DNA from: Accumulibacter sp.
GTDB lineage: Bacteria > Pseudomonadota > Gammaproteobacteria > Burkholderiales > Rhodocyclaceae
NCBI RefSeq assembly: GCF_023806635.1
Contig: NZ_JAMTDQ010000043.1
Coordinates: 1-64,000, forward strand
Length of the DNA stretch: 64,000 nucleotides
Direction: 5' to 3'
Part shown: in pieces, positions 43,450-52,191 of the stretch
Position numbering within the stretch: the stretch's first letter is position 1
Layout of the letters: each line of letters opens with the position of its first letter
Translations under genes and position numbers: made by a program
Notes under the pieces: generated by a model
Seen by the model: the letters and a program-made list of their open reading frames with translations, nothing else
Told to the model about the DNA's origin: nothing
The model's database searches: none

Positions 43450-43992
43450 TCAGAACAGCGAACGCACGGCGGCGTCCATCTCGGCTCCGCTCATGGCGCC
43501 CAGCCGCGCCTGTTGCAGTTGCCCGTCACGGCCGATGAAGACGGTGAACGGCAGTCCGGACTTCGTGTTGCCGAGTGCCCGCATCAGCTCGATGCTGCGC
43601 TCGGTGCCACCGATCAGCCAGCGATAGTCGAGCTCATGCGCCCGCGCGAAATCAACCAGCGCCGCGCGCTTGTCGGCTTCCTCGACGGCGATGCCGACGA
43701 CGAGCAGCCCGCGGTCGGCGTAGCGCCTCTGCAGCTCGGCGAGCTCGGGAATCTCCTTGCGGCAGGGGGCGCACCAGCGGGCCCAGAAATTGACCAGCAG
43801 CGGTCGGCCGCGCAACGAAGCCAGCGGCAGTGGCCGGTTGTCGGCATCGGCGAGCGTCAGCGCGAAGAACGGCGCCGTCGACGGCGGCTCGGCGGCGCTC
43901 GCGGTCGTCAGCGGCAGCACGCAGAGGGCCGCCGCGAGCAGGCGCAGCAGTCGCCGCCACGGTCGGTGCGACGGTCGGCTAAGGCAGGTCAC
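43450..43992 (-). CDS. TlpA-like periplasmic thioredoxin
   Basis: 180 residues from GTG 43992, inside the nosY 3' end by 14 bases. A signal peptide (LLRLLAAALCVLPLTTASAA) is followed by a TlpA/ResA fold with active site NFWARWCAPCRKEIPEL and the cis-Pro segment SGLPFTVFIGRDG. It probably reduces cysteines of the Cu-delivery or maturation proteins for N2O reductase, because it is the last gene of the nos set. Confidence 0.88.
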   Translation of the reverse strand: MTCLSRPSHRPWRRLLRLLAAALCVLPLTTASAAEPPSTAPFFALTLADADNRPLPLASLRGRPLLVNFWARWCAPCRKEIPELAELQRRYADRGLLVVGIAVEEADKRAALVDFARAHELDYRWLIGGTERSIELMRALGNTKSGLPFTVFIGRDGQLQQARLGAMSGAEMDAAVRSLF

Positions 43993-44806
43993 TGCGACGG
44001 AAGCTCAGGTAACCGGCAACGGCAGCGAGCGTGCCGACGGCGGTCGGATAAAGCAGCGCATAGACGCGGAAGCCGCTGCTGCCGAAGAGATCGAGGATGA
44101 CGTAGGCCGACGGACCGAGGACGATCAGTTGCGGGTCGAACATCGCCAACGCCGCGGTGCGGAAGACCTGCAGCGGGTTGAGCAGGGCGATGCCGACCGC
44201 CACCTCGGGGGTCACCCGCCCCTGGATCATGACGCCGAGGAGGATCAGGTCGAGGAACAGCAGCATCGTCAGCCAGACCATGAAGGCCGCCCCCTGGGCG
44301 ACGTCGGTGCCGCGCGCCAGCGTCGATATCAGCATGCCGATGCCAAGGAAGCAGCACGCCATCGCCGCCAGCAGGCCGGTGTAGTAGAAGAACATCGCCC
44401 ACGGCACCTCGATCGAGCGGATCAGCGACCAGAGCACAGCGGCGAGCATGGCGACGAAGACCGGCAGGAAGATGATCACGTAACGGCCGAGGATCCTGCC
44501 CCAGAACCAGGCCGACAGCGACACCGGCAGCGACAGCAGGTATTCGAAGACGCCCGCCTCGCGGTCGCCGGCCACCGAGCGGACGGTGGTGATGAGGACG
44601 AAGACCGGCAGGATCGCCATCGTCAGCTGGATGTAGGTCACCAGCAGCCGCGACAGACCGATGAAACCCAGCACGCGCGACTCGGTCAGGCCGAAGGCGA
44701 AGAGCAGCGCGACGATGCCGCCGAAGACCAGGCTGTAGATCAGGAACCAGCGGGCGCGCAACGACTCGACGATGTCCAGGCGCGCGGTGAGGAGGAGCGC
44801 GTTCAT
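43979..44806 (-). CDS. nosY: NosY ABC transporter permease
   Basis: 275 residues with six predicted TM helices and the ABC-2 permease pattern (SVAGDREAGVFEYLLSLPVS). It is the permease partner of NosF in the NosDFY system needed to mature the CuZ site of N2O reductase. NosD is not in the window. The start is 10 bases after nosL. Confidence 0.9.
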   Translation of the reverse strand: MNALLLTARLDIVESLRARWFLIYSLVFGGIVALLFAFGLTESRVLGFIGLSRLLVTYIQLTMAILPVFVLITTVRSVAGDREAGVFEYLLSLPVSLSAWFWGRILGRYVIIFLPVFVAMLAAVLWSLIRSIEVPWAMFFYYTGLLAAMACCFLGIGMLISTLARGTDVAQGAAFMVWLTMLLFLDLILLGVMIQGRVTPEVAVGIALLNPLQVFRTAALAMFDPQLIVLGPSAYVILDLFGSSGFRVYALLYPTAVGTLAAVAGYLSFRRSDLP

Positions 44807-44816
44807 CGCCGGCGCC

Positions 44817-45290
44817 TCACTTGCCGCGCGCGACGATGCGCGCCTTCATCTCGGGGTAGGCGATCGTTCCGTCCTCGGCGACGGCGAGCGCGGCGAAGTG
44901 GTAGCCCATCGGACTCTTCCTGCCCGCCAGGTAGTGCGCCCGTCGGGCATCGATCCAGGCGCCGCTGCGGTAGTCGGCGACCCAGTACTCGAGCTGCGGC
45001 GTCTGCTCGTCGAACGGCTGCCGCGCGAGCCAGAAGATGGCGCAACCGATGTCGTCGAACTTCGCCACCTTGCCACCCGGCGCGCGGATCTGCACCGCGA
45101 AGCGCCGGTCGCTGATCACCATGCCGCAGCGCGGGTCGAGGTCGCGGTCCCATTTGATGTCGACCGGGCCGCTCGCCGGCTCGCCGATGCAGCCGCCGAG
45201 CGCCGCCGCCATGCCGCCGCCGAGCATCCCGCGGCAGCAAGGACCAGCAACGGCGGCCGGAACGATCTCGAGGAAGCAGCGTCGCTTCAT
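44817..45290 (-). CDS. nosL: NosL-like copper chaperone with Tat-type signal and lipobox
   Basis: 157 residues from ATG 45290, overlapping nosF by four bases (ATGA). The N-terminus MKRRCFLEI has an RRxFL twin-arginine pattern, and ALGGC near residue 34 is a lipobox, so a Tat-exported lipoprotein is possible. The NosL metal-binding block is DPRCGMVISDRRFAVQI, with the family Cys and Met. Then come FDDIGCAIFW and WVADYRSGAWIDARRAHYL, as in NosL. It supplies Cu(I) to N2O reductase. Nosd alternatives are not seen. Confidence 0.9.
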   Translation of the reverse strand: MKRRCFLEIVPAAVAGPCCRGMLGGGMAAALGGCIGEPASGPVDIKWDRDLDPRCGMVISDRRFAVQIRAPGGKVAKFDDIGCAIFWLARQPFDEQTPQLEYWVADYRSGAWIDARRAHYLAGRKSPMGYHFAALAVAEDGTIAYPEMKARIVARGK

Positions 45291-46165
45291 TGCAGGGCCA
45301 CCGCCGCGTCCACTTCGTGCATCTCGATGCGCGACAGCAGGCCGACATAGCGCGCAACCATGCCGAAGAAGCGCAGGCGATCGGCTCCGGACACCGTCCC
45401 GTGCCACTCGACGCCCGCCCGCCGGTCGGCAAACTGCCAGCTGCCGAGGGTGCGGGCGATCGCCGCGTCGGCGCGCGCGAGCGTCAGGTGCACCTCGAAC
45501 AGGGTCGACAGGCGCGACTCTTCGGCGACGCGGTCGTCGAGGACGATGCGCCCGGTGTCCATCTCGATCACCCGGTTCACCAGCGGCGCGACTTCGTCGA
45601 GGCGGTGGCTGGAGATGATCATCGTCGTGCTGCCGAGGCGCTCGGCGAGCAGGCTGAAGAAGATGTGGCGCGCCTCGGGGTCGAGGTTGGCCGCCGGCTC
45701 GTCCATCACCAGCAGCTCGCTATCGCGGCCCAGCGCGATGGCGATCAGCAGCTTCTGCTTCATGCCGCCGGACAGGCGATTGAACGGGCGCGCCAGGATG
45801 CCACCGACGTCGAGGCCGAGACGGCGCGCCAGCGCGTGCATGCGCTCGGCGTCGGTGGCGCAGACGGCGGCGGCGAAGGCGAGCAACTGACCGACCGGCA
45901 TCTTCAGCGGCGGCGGCAGTTGCGGCACGAAACCGACCTTGCCGAGCACCTGCGTCCGCTCGCCACGCGGTGCCAGTCCACCGATCGTCACCTCGCCCTG
46001 ATGCGTGTATTCGCCGAGCAGGCAGCGGATCAGCGTCGTCTTGCCGGCGCCGTTCGATCCGATCAGCGCGATCCGCTCGCCCGCGGCGATCTCGAGGTTG
46101 ACCCCGTCGAGCACACGCTGCTTCCGGAAATCCTTGCCGACGTTGGTCAGACGGATCATGCGCAA
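45287..46165 (-). CDS. nosF: NosF ABC transporter ATPase
   Basis: 292 residues. Walker A GSNGAGKTT, Q-loop region, signature LSGGMKQK, Walker B LLVMDEPAANLDPE and switch His (SSHRLDEVAPL) are all intact. It energises NosY. It starts 6 bases after nosH. Confidence 0.93.
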   Translation of the reverse strand: MRMIRLTNVGKDFRKQRVLDGVNLEIAAGERIALIGSNGAGKTTLIRCLLGEYTHQGEVTIGGLAPRGERTQVLGKVGFVPQLPPPLKMPVGQLLAFAAAVCATDAERMHALARRLGLDVGGILARPFNRLSGGMKQKLLIAIALGRDSELLVMDEPAANLDPEARHIFFSLLAERLGSTTMIISSHRLDEVAPLVNRVIEMDTGRIVLDDRVAEESRLSTLFEVHLTLARADAAIARTLGSWQFADRRAGVEWHGTVSGADRLRFFGMVARYVGLLSRIEMHEVDAAVALQ

Positions 46166-46171
46166 TCCTGT

Positions 46172-47134
46172 TCAGAGCAGCCTGTTGAGGCCCTTGACGT
46201 CGAAGACCAGCGCGCCGCTCGGGCAGACATCGACACACAGCCCGCAGCGGGTGCAATCCGGTCCGATCGGCGTCCTGAGGTCGGCGGCGCGTCCCTTGAT
46301 GACGACGTCGAGGACGTGCGGCACCAGGCAGACCTTGCGGCAATCGCCTTCGTGGAAGCAGTGCTCGAGCCGGTACTCGACGCGCAGCGGCGAAATGGCG
46401 CCGACCATACCATAGGTCAGGCCGATCGGGCAGACATAGCGACACCAGGCGCGGCGCGAGTAGAGCACCTCGAAGACGAGCAGCAGCAGCACCCAGGCGA
46501 GCGCCAGCGAGGGGCCGTAGATCAGCGCCCGCGACAGGATGCCGGTCGGCGAGATGGTCTCGAAGACGGTGTAGCCGCTGAGCAGGGCGAGCAGTGTGAA
46601 GGCGAGCCAGAAGATGCTGCGTGCGCCACGATGGAACTCGTGGTCGCTGACCAGCTTCTTCGCCACCAGCTTCAGGTGCAGCCACTCGAACCATTCGGCG
46701 ACGAGGTGGTACGGGCAGACCCAGGAACAGAAGGAGCGGCCGCCGAGCACCACCCAGAGGACGAAGACCGTCGCCGTACCGATGAACAGATTGACGATGA
46801 CGTGCCGGTGCGCCAGCATCACCTGCAGCGCCGAGTTGAGGTCGATCAGGTGGAAGCCGACGAAGCGCGACGCGGTCAGCGACCCCTCGAGCATCTGGAT
46901 GTCGAGCCAGAAGGAGAAGGTGAACAGGAGGTTGACGACGACCAGCACCGCCCAGCGGCGGTTGCGCCACCTGTGGTTGACCAGTTTGTGATCGTGCGCA
47001 TGCTGCTTCAGCGCAGCGAAGTCGGCCTTGGTCATCCGCTTCAGCTGGTGCACCTGCTGCGCTGCCGGAGTGATCCGCTGCGGCTTCTGCGGCGCGGCGC
47101 CGAACATGACGCGCAGGCGTTCGCTGGCGCTCAT
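46172..47134 (-). CDS. nosH: NosH/NapH-type membrane iron-sulfur protein
   Basis: 320 residues from ATG 47134, sharing one base with the nosG stop (TGATG). Four to five TM helices, two membrane cysteine motifs CSWVCPYH and CRYVCPIG, and a C-terminal ferredoxin motif CTRCGLCVDVCP match NapH-like quinol dehydrogenases. It passes electrons from quinol to NosG, then to N2O reductase. Confidence 0.92.
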   Translation of the reverse strand: MSASERLRVMFGAAPQKPQRITPAAQQVHQLKRMTKADFAALKQHAHDHKLVNHRWRNRRWAVLVVVNLLFTFSFWLDIQMLEGSLTASRFVGFHLIDLNSALQVMLAHRHVIVNLFIGTATVFVLWVVLGGRSFCSWVCPYHLVAEWFEWLHLKLVAKKLVSDHEFHRGARSIFWLAFTLLALLSGYTVFETISPTGILSRALIYGPSLALAWVLLLLVFEVLYSRRAWCRYVCPIGLTYGMVGAISPLRVEYRLEHCFHEGDCRKVCLVPHVLDVVIKGRAADLRTPIGPDCTRCGLCVDVCPSGALVFDVKGLNRLL

Positions 47135-48036
47135 CAGCTCGCCCACGGCTGGCGCGCGTCGATGACGATCGCTGCCGGATCGACCGGACAGATCATCTCG
47201 CAGACGCCGCAACCGACGCACTGCTCGAGCGGCTGCGGCCGGTACTGCCGGCTGCCGTCGGCAGCCACCCTCACCTGCATGGTGATCGCGTCGCCGATCG
47301 GGCACTCGCTGACGCACAGGTTGCACGGATCGCGCTCGTAGGGGTGGTCGCGCACGGCGACCGGGCGCCAGCGGTCGCGTTCGACGTAGCGCAGCCTGCC
47401 GCGGAAATCGGCGCCGCGCGCCTGGCCGCGAAAACCCTTGCCGAGCACCGCCAGGCATGAGTCGGGGCGCGCCAGCCGGGCGATCCCCATGCGCTCCGGG
47501 AGATTGAGCGTCGGCTCGGCGTCCTTCTCCTTCGCCTTCAGCAGCGGCGCCCGCGCCAGCGGCATCCCCGGGCGGGTCGCCAGCGAGGCCGGCTTGCGGT
47601 AGGTCAGCGAGCCGGTCGGGCAGGCAAGGACACACTGCACCGCATCGCAGGAGAAATCGCAGGCCTGCGCGCGCGCGTCGATCCACGGCACACCGATACC
47701 GAAGCCGCTGTCGATGTCGTCGAGCCGGATCGCCGCCACCGGGCAGACCTGCACGCACTGGCCGCACTTGATGCACGAAGCGAGGAAATCGCTCTCCTCG
47801 AGCGCACCGGGCGGCCGCAGGCGCGTCCGCCGGGCGCCGGCGACCGGCACGTAGCCGAGCATCGCCAGCCCAAGGACGCCGCCGACGAGGAACGCCGAGC
47901 GCAGGAAGCGGCGCCGGCTCGACTGCCGGCGCACCGGCGCCTTTGGCCGCCGGCTGCCGGCGGCCGCCGGCAGGGCGGCGTCGGCCGGCGGCTGCTGGAT
48001 TGCCGCAGGGCGCTCTTCGCCGGTCTTGCCGCTCAT
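47134..48036 (-). CDS. nosG: NosG/NapG-type periplasmic ferredoxin
   Basis: 300 residues from ATG 48036. The Tat signal SRRRFLRSAFLVGG lies after an Ala/Pro-rich leader of about 40 residues. Four cysteine clusters are present: CIKCGQCVQVCP, CDFSC...CVLACP, CNLCVSECP and CVGCGVCEMICP. This is the NapG-like partner of NosH. In clade II-type nos operons nosZ lies upstream, but here the upstream side is a scrambled region. Confidence 0.92.
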   Translation of the reverse strand: MSGKTGEERPAAIQQPPADAALPAAAGSRRPKAPVRRQSSRRRFLRSAFLVGGVLGLAMLGYVPVAGARRTRLRPPGALEESDFLASCIKCGQCVQVCPVAAIRLDDIDSGFGIGVPWIDARAQACDFSCDAVQCVLACPTGSLTYRKPASLATRPGMPLARAPLLKAKEKDAEPTLNLPERMGIARLARPDSCLAVLGKGFRGQARGADFRGRLRYVERDRWRPVAVRDHPYERDPCNLCVSECPIGDAITMQVRVAADGSRQYRPQPLEQCVGCGVCEMICPVDPAAIVIDARQPWAS

Positions 48037-48290
48037 CCGGCAGGCTCCCTGCCCGCGATGCCGCGCGACCCGCCGGCACGCGGCCGCAGGCCGCAAGACC
48101 GCCCGTTCAGCGCCGACGCCGCCGCCCGCAGCTCGGCCGGCAATGCGCGACCACAACCCGGCAGTTGCAACACCATCCCCATCCGTTCGTCCCGAATCTC
48201 GTTGAACCGGGTTCCACGCCGGCGCCTTCGTTCCCGAGGAGCACTGCGGCAACCTGTCGCACATTGTCGGCACATGCGCAGAACGATGTT

Positions 48291-48304
48291 TTGAGCTGGA
48301 TTAA
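48291..48304. promoter_or_regulatory. FNR/DNR-like box upstream of nosG
   Basis: TTGAG-CTGG-ATTAA, eight of ten positions of the FNR/DNR consensus TTGAT-N4-ATCAA, 255 bases before the nosG ATG. It fits anaerobic or NO-dependent control of the nos cistrons. A GC palindrome (CCGGGGCGCCCCGG, about 48371) lies upstream of it. Confidence 0.45.
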
Positions 48305-48508
48305 ATTCCGGCGATCGTGCTGCGGCGCAACATGTTTGCCGCTGCAGCAGCCTGGTGAAATACCGGGGGCGCCCGGGGCGCCCCGGTTCGTTTGGCATCC
48401 GCCGACCTTTAAGGTACATTCCCGGACGAACGTATACTGGTGGCTTGGCGTCAGGCCGCGACCGCCGCGGTGCTGGCGAAACCTCCCCAGGAGCGGCAAG
48501 GCCGACCT

Positions 48509-48630
48509 GGCGCCGAAGCCATCCGACCGATGATCGAACGGCTCGCCATCCCGGCCCCGGTCAGGCACAGTTCCATCTACGACCCGGCCTGCGGGACCGG
48601 CGGCATCTTGTCTGTCGCCAACGAGCGCTC
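48509..48630 (+). pseudogene. hsdM (type I methyltransferase) fragment
   Basis: The plus-strand frame reads AIRPMIERL, then IYDPACGTGG and ILSVANE. This is motif I (S-adenosylmethionine binding) of type I restriction-modification HsdM subunits. Only about 40 residues are recognisable, and neither the N-terminal helical domain nor the NPPF motif is present. The flanks do not match HsdM. The rest of 48037-48680 contains no other gene. Confidence 0.6.
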
Positions 48631-48680
48631 GGTCAACCGGATGGCCGGATCCAGCGGCGTTGCCCAGCAGGAATCGACCC

Positions 48681-49187
48681 ATGCCTGAACTCGAAAGCAT
48701 TACCGTCAAAGGCTTCAAGAGCATCGCTTCGGTCGAAAGCCTGAAGCTCGGGGCAATCAATGTCGTTGTCGGTCCGAACGGCTCGGGCAAGTCCAATTTC
48801 ATCGGCGTGTTTTCGTTCCTCAATGCCATTCGCGCTGCCCGACTGCAGGATTACATCATCAAGGCGGGCGGTGCCGACAGAGTGCTGCATTTCGGCGCCA
48901 TGCAGACTCGGAAGATCGGGATCAGGATCGTCTTCCGGAACGAGCGCAACCAGTGCGCCATCGACCTTGAACCGACCGATGGCGACGAACTCGTTCCGAG
49001 CCTTGAGGTAGTTCACTTTTGGGACAGGGCGAAGCAGTCGCAGCCCTATAGCGAGGTGATCGCGCGGGCCGGCAAGGAGGCCGGCATCGGGGCGCCGAAA
49101 GGCACCCGGGTGGCGGGTTACGTGCGCGACCACCTTGATCGCTGGCGTCTGTATCACTTCCAAGACACCGGTTCCACGTCACCCTGA
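48681..49187 (+). CDS. AAA/OLD-like ATPase, N-terminal fragment
   Basis: 168 residues from ATG 48681. It begins with a SMC/RecF-type start (ITVKGFKSIASVESLKLGAI) and Walker A VVGPNGSGKSN. The frame stops just after VYHFQDTGSTSP-like sequence, the point where full proteins of this family continue with PM.. and the Walker B half. It is therefore truncated, missing about half. It is followed at once by a solitary CRISPR-like repeat. Together with the hsdM fragment it looks like debris of a defence or plasmid-type island. It could still be translated, but probably has no activity. Confidence 0.75.
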   Translation: MPELESITVKGFKSIASVESLKLGAINVVVGPNGSGKSNFIGVFSFLNAIRAARLQDYIIKAGGADRVLHFGAMQTRKIGIRIVFRNERNQCAIDLEPTDGDELVPSLEVVHFWDRAKQSQPYSEVIARAGKEAGIGAPKGTRVAGYVRDHLDRWRLYHFQDTGSTSP

Positions 49188-49194
49188 TTTGCTG

Positions 49195-49219
49195 CTTCCC
49201 CCGCGCTCGCGGGGATGGA
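49195..49219 (+). repeat. Solitary CRISPR-like repeat, copy A
   Basis: A 25-base unit with the stem CCCCGCG-CT-CGCGGGG, flanked by CTTC on the left and ATGGA on the right. It resembles type I-E repeats (for example the CCCCGC..GCGGGG core). It is identical to 57892-57916. No second repeat follows at spacer distance and no cas gene is in the window. Confidence 0.65.
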
Positions 49220-49221
49220 CC

Positions 49222-49441
49222 TGCTGCAGTGTGCAGCCTGCGATCGCGTCAACCGAAAGTCCTACCGCGAGCTTGTTGATCCAAGGCGCCGCGAGGCGGA
49301 TGGCCGCGTCGAAGGCCTGTCTCCCCTTATCAGTCAGCATGACCAGCGAGGCTCGCCAATGATGCGGATTGGACGCGAGGCGAACCAAGCCCTTCATCTC
49401 CAGATCGTTGACGATGCGTTGGACGTTCTGTCGATTCCAGG
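49222..49441 (-). pseudogene. MarR-family regulator fragment
   Basis: The minus strand encodes RQNVQRIVNDLEMKGLVRLA, NPHHWRASLVMLTDKGRQAF and LAAPWINKLAVGLS, a winged helix of the MarR type. The N-terminal helices are missing and the frame runs into the CRISPR-like repeat at its end. The gap 49442-49618 contains no gene. Confidence 0.7.
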
Positions 49442-49618
49442 GATCTTTGTGACAAGCAGCGGCACTCCTCCGCGCCGGGTTCACAGTCTGCGATCGATTG
49501 GTGCTGGTCTGCAATGACGCGAAGCCGATGGTGCGCCGCGCATCGGCCGTCTTCGGCCATGGAAACACGTTCGCGGACGCCGCAGCGCGACGGATCCCTC
49601 GATTGCCGCGGCTGCAGA

Positions 49619-50995
49619 TCAGGCAAGGCCAAAGAGAGCCAGGAAGAAGTTCGCCCGGGCGCCGAATCCTGCCGTGCTCTGCACGTTCCAGATGTAAATC
49701 AGGCCGAAAAACGTCCACACGCCGGCAATCCTCAGCACGCGTCTCAGTCTGCCGGCCGCTGCCGGTCGCCCGCCTCGGCGCTGCTCGCGCCACATCGAGA
49801 CAAAGATGCCCAGAGCCAGAAGGAAGCAGTAGAAGAACCGGGAGCGATGCCCATGAACTACGGCGACGATCTGGCCCTGGACCATCATCTCGTTCATCTT
49901 GATGATGTGATAGTACATGTTGCCAACGAACGCCGCTGCGAAGACGGCAGCCAACAGACGCAGAGTGGGCCAGTTGCGTAAACGGCTTCCCAGTTGGGCG
50001 AAGGTGGGCAGGAAGAAGAAATTGGCCATTACTTCCTTGAAATAGTAGTAATAGCGATTCCAGAACTCGACCACCGATTCCGCCAGCAGCGGCTTGTAGG
50101 TATTGCGGAAGACGTTGAAGCCGAACAGCCGAAGGATGGCGATCACCTTGAGGCCACTGATCGCATGCCGCAGCACCTGGTAGATCAGTTCGAGGTAGAC
50201 GCTGAGCCAGGATATCCAGACAGCGCCGCCCGTCGAGTCCTGTTCGATCAGCTGCGACAAACGGGGAATCTCCACGATGTGACCTCCGAGCCGTGCCGTC
50301 AGGGCATTTCCCGGCCCGTAGAACAGACCCTCGAGAGCAGCGAGCGTGATGGTCCAAAGAACGGCGAGAACGAGGAGTTTGATGCCGGCGAGCTGCGAAC
50401 GGGCGAGGTCCTTCTCGTTCATCGCCTCGCACCGCGAGAGATAGGTAAAACCCTTCCCGTAGGGCGTGTTGGAGCCGCCGTAGATGGGCCAGATGGTCAG
50501 AAAGTGATCGGCGAACCGCGTGCCGGTCATCCGTCCGTACTGCCCGGCGAACAGCAGGTAGCCCAAACGCCAGATCAGGAAGGGGAACATCAGGAGTACG
50601 GCAGCGAGTACCTCGCGCCACAGGCCACTCGTCGGGGTGGTGGCCCACAGGATCAGCAGACCAACCCAATAGGACGAATGCAGGGTGAGCTGTGGATGCC
50701 GTCTCACGAGCAGCGGCAGGGATGCGAACGCGGTGGCGGCGCGATGACAAAGCCAGACGACCGCAAGCAGCGCGACGAGCGCAGCCGCCAAAGCGATTCC
50801 ATCGCCCGCAACGGGGTATTCCTCCAGCCTGAACTGCTGCAGAGGCTTCCTGAAGAACACCCAGAGTGCGCCGAGAGAGAGGATTGTCCGACGTCTGCGA
50901 GGTGTCAGCCATCGCAGCGAGCCGCCCATGTGCTCCTCCCACCAGGCCAGGACCTTCTCGTTCTCGTGGAACTGCCGCAGCTGGCTGATCTGCAT
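49619..50995 (-). CDS. MBOAT-like membrane O-acyltransferase
   Basis: 458 residues with about ten predicted TM helices. The block ESVVEFWNRYYYYFKEVMAN then FFFLPTF parallels the MBOAT hallmark (FWRRWH..., followed by Y.P), and GNMYYHIIKMNEM holds a His where MBOAT enzymes have the catalytic His of GLWHG. It is divergent, so the call is at family level. MBOAT proteins such as DltB move an acyl group from a carrier protein or CoA to an acceptor across the membrane. It follows the ligase-carrier-lyase genes in the same direction after a 335-base gap, hence the dlt-like interpretation. Confidence 0.65.
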   Translation of the reverse strand: MQISQLRQFHENEKVLAWWEEHMGGSLRWLTPRRRRTILSLGALWVFFRKPLQQFRLEEYPVAGDGIALAAALVALLAVVWLCHRAATAFASLPLLVRRHPQLTLHSSYWVGLLILWATTPTSGLWREVLAAVLLMFPFLIWRLGYLLFAGQYGRMTGTRFADHFLTIWPIYGGSNTPYGKGFTYLSRCEAMNEKDLARSQLAGIKLLVLAVLWTITLAALEGLFYGPGNALTARLGGHIVEIPRLSQLIEQDSTGGAVWISWLSVYLELIYQVLRHAISGLKVIAILRLFGFNVFRNTYKPLLAESVVEFWNRYYYYFKEVMANFFFLPTFAQLGSRLRNWPTLRLLAAVFAAAFVGNMYYHIIKMNEMMVQGQIVAVVHGHRSRFFYCFLLALGIFVSMWREQRRGGRPAAAGRLRRVLRIAGVWTFFGLIYIWNVQSTAGFGARANFFLALFGLA

Positions 50996-51330
50996 CAGGA
51001 ACTCTCAAGAAACAAGATCGCAAGCATTTGCCTTTTATGGAACGCCGTCGGCGCGATCGGCGGCCTTGGGATGCTCAGAAGAAGATGGACGGTTGGCAAG
51101 CGGTCATCCGGGTGATCGGTTCGCTCCGGCGACATCCCCGGTAGCGGCAGCCAGCGGTCGGAGCCTGTTGGGCGGGTGGCAGAATGCAGGGCACTGCACG
51201 GGAAGAAGCCGAGGATGGACCGCCGGCGGTCGCGTGGCTGTCAGAGCCAGCCTGCGGAGGGAAGCGCGCGCCGGTACGTGGTGGCGATTGCGGAGCACGC
51301 CAGCGGCCGATACCCGGGCAGGAGCCAATC
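50996..51330. other. Gene-free gap between MBOAT-like and lyase-like genes
   Basis: 335 bases with no credible reading frame, promoter or terminator that I can identify. It could hold an internal promoter for the MBOAT gene. Confidence 0.4.
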
Positions 51331-52191
51331 CTACGGACGTGCATCCCGTCTCGCCAGATTCTCCGTCAGGATCTGCGTGCAGTCCTTGACCCCGATCCGG
51401 CTGCCGGCGAGGGTGCCGTCACGCGCCTTGAGATCGAGCATGGCATCTTCGATGGCTGCCTGGGCCGCGAACAGGCAGGGTGTGCTGTAAATCACCAGCG
51501 AAACCCCGGCATCGTGAAGTTCGTCCTGGGTGCAGGGTGGCGACTTCCCGCCAGCGATCTGATTGAAGCAGAAAGGCCGGTCGACCACTCGTGATAGTTC
51601 GCGAACAACCTCGAGGCTGGTCAGCCCATCAACCAGCACGGCATCCGCGCCGGCCGCGGCAAAGGCTTCGACGCGCTGCCGAATCTCATCCAGCTCTCCC
51701 ACATCCGTACGCGCGATGACCAGCATGTCGCGTCTTGTCGCCAGGACGGCGCGCAGCTTGGCCAGGTATTCATCGAGAGGCATGATCTGCTTGCCCTCGA
51801 AATGCCCACAGCGGCGAGGCCTCTTCTGGTCTTCGAGCACGACCCCCGAGGCGCCAACAGCTTCGAGTACCGACACGACGTGGCAGGCCACCTCGGGGTC
51901 GCAGTAGCCGTCATCGATGTCGACCAGCAGGTTGTGCGTCGGCAGCACGGTACGCAAGCGCTGCACGTAGGCGACGATGTCGGTCCAAGTGATGAAGCCG
52001 ATGTCGGGCAGTCCGTAGTTGCTGGCCGCAAAGCCAAATCCGCTGACGAACAGGCTGTCGAAGTGGCGGCCGGCCAGGGCGGCGGAGAAGACATCGTAAA
52101 CCCCGATGAAGGGTAGGATGTGGCTGTTCGCGATCGACTCCCGCAGACGAACTCCCGGCGAAGAGGTCGTGCGCAATGCTTGTGTATTCAC
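51331..52191 (-). CDS. Isocitrate lyase/PEP mutase superfamily enzyme
   Basis: 286 residues from GTG 52191, overlapping the carrier gene stop as GTGA. Superfamily motifs are present: LFVSGFGFAASNYGLPD, the Mg-binding LVDIDDGYCDP, EDQKRPRRCGH then EGK with the lyase-type catalytic Cys, and VIARTD. The Cys and EDQ favour a C-C lyase (methylisocitrate/dimethylmalate/oxaloacetate-type) over a phosphonomutase, which has EDK..NS. It probably makes or breaks a small carboxylic acid. Its position directly after ligase and carrier suggests it supplies the ligase substrate (inference). Confidence 0.85.
   Translation of the reverse strand: MNTQALRTTSSPGVRLRESIANSHILPFIGVYDVFSAALAGRHFDSLFVSGFGFAASNYGLPDIGFITWTDIVAYVQRLRTVLPTHNLLVDIDDGYCDPEVACHVVSVLEAVGASGVVLEDQKRPRRCGHFEGKQIMPLDEYLAKLRAVLATRRDMLVIARTDVGELDEIRQRVEAFAAAGADAVLVDGLTSLEVVRELSRVVDRPFCFNQIAGGKSPPCTQDELHDAGVSLVIYSTPCLFAAQAAIEDAMLDLKARDGTLAGSRIGVKDCTQILTENLARRDARP

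Noticed and set aside
51331-52191. Phosphonate biosynthesis (PEP mutase)
   Set aside because: The enzyme has EDQ and RRCGH, the lyase-type signature, and no phosphonopyruvate decarboxylase or transaminase is nearby.
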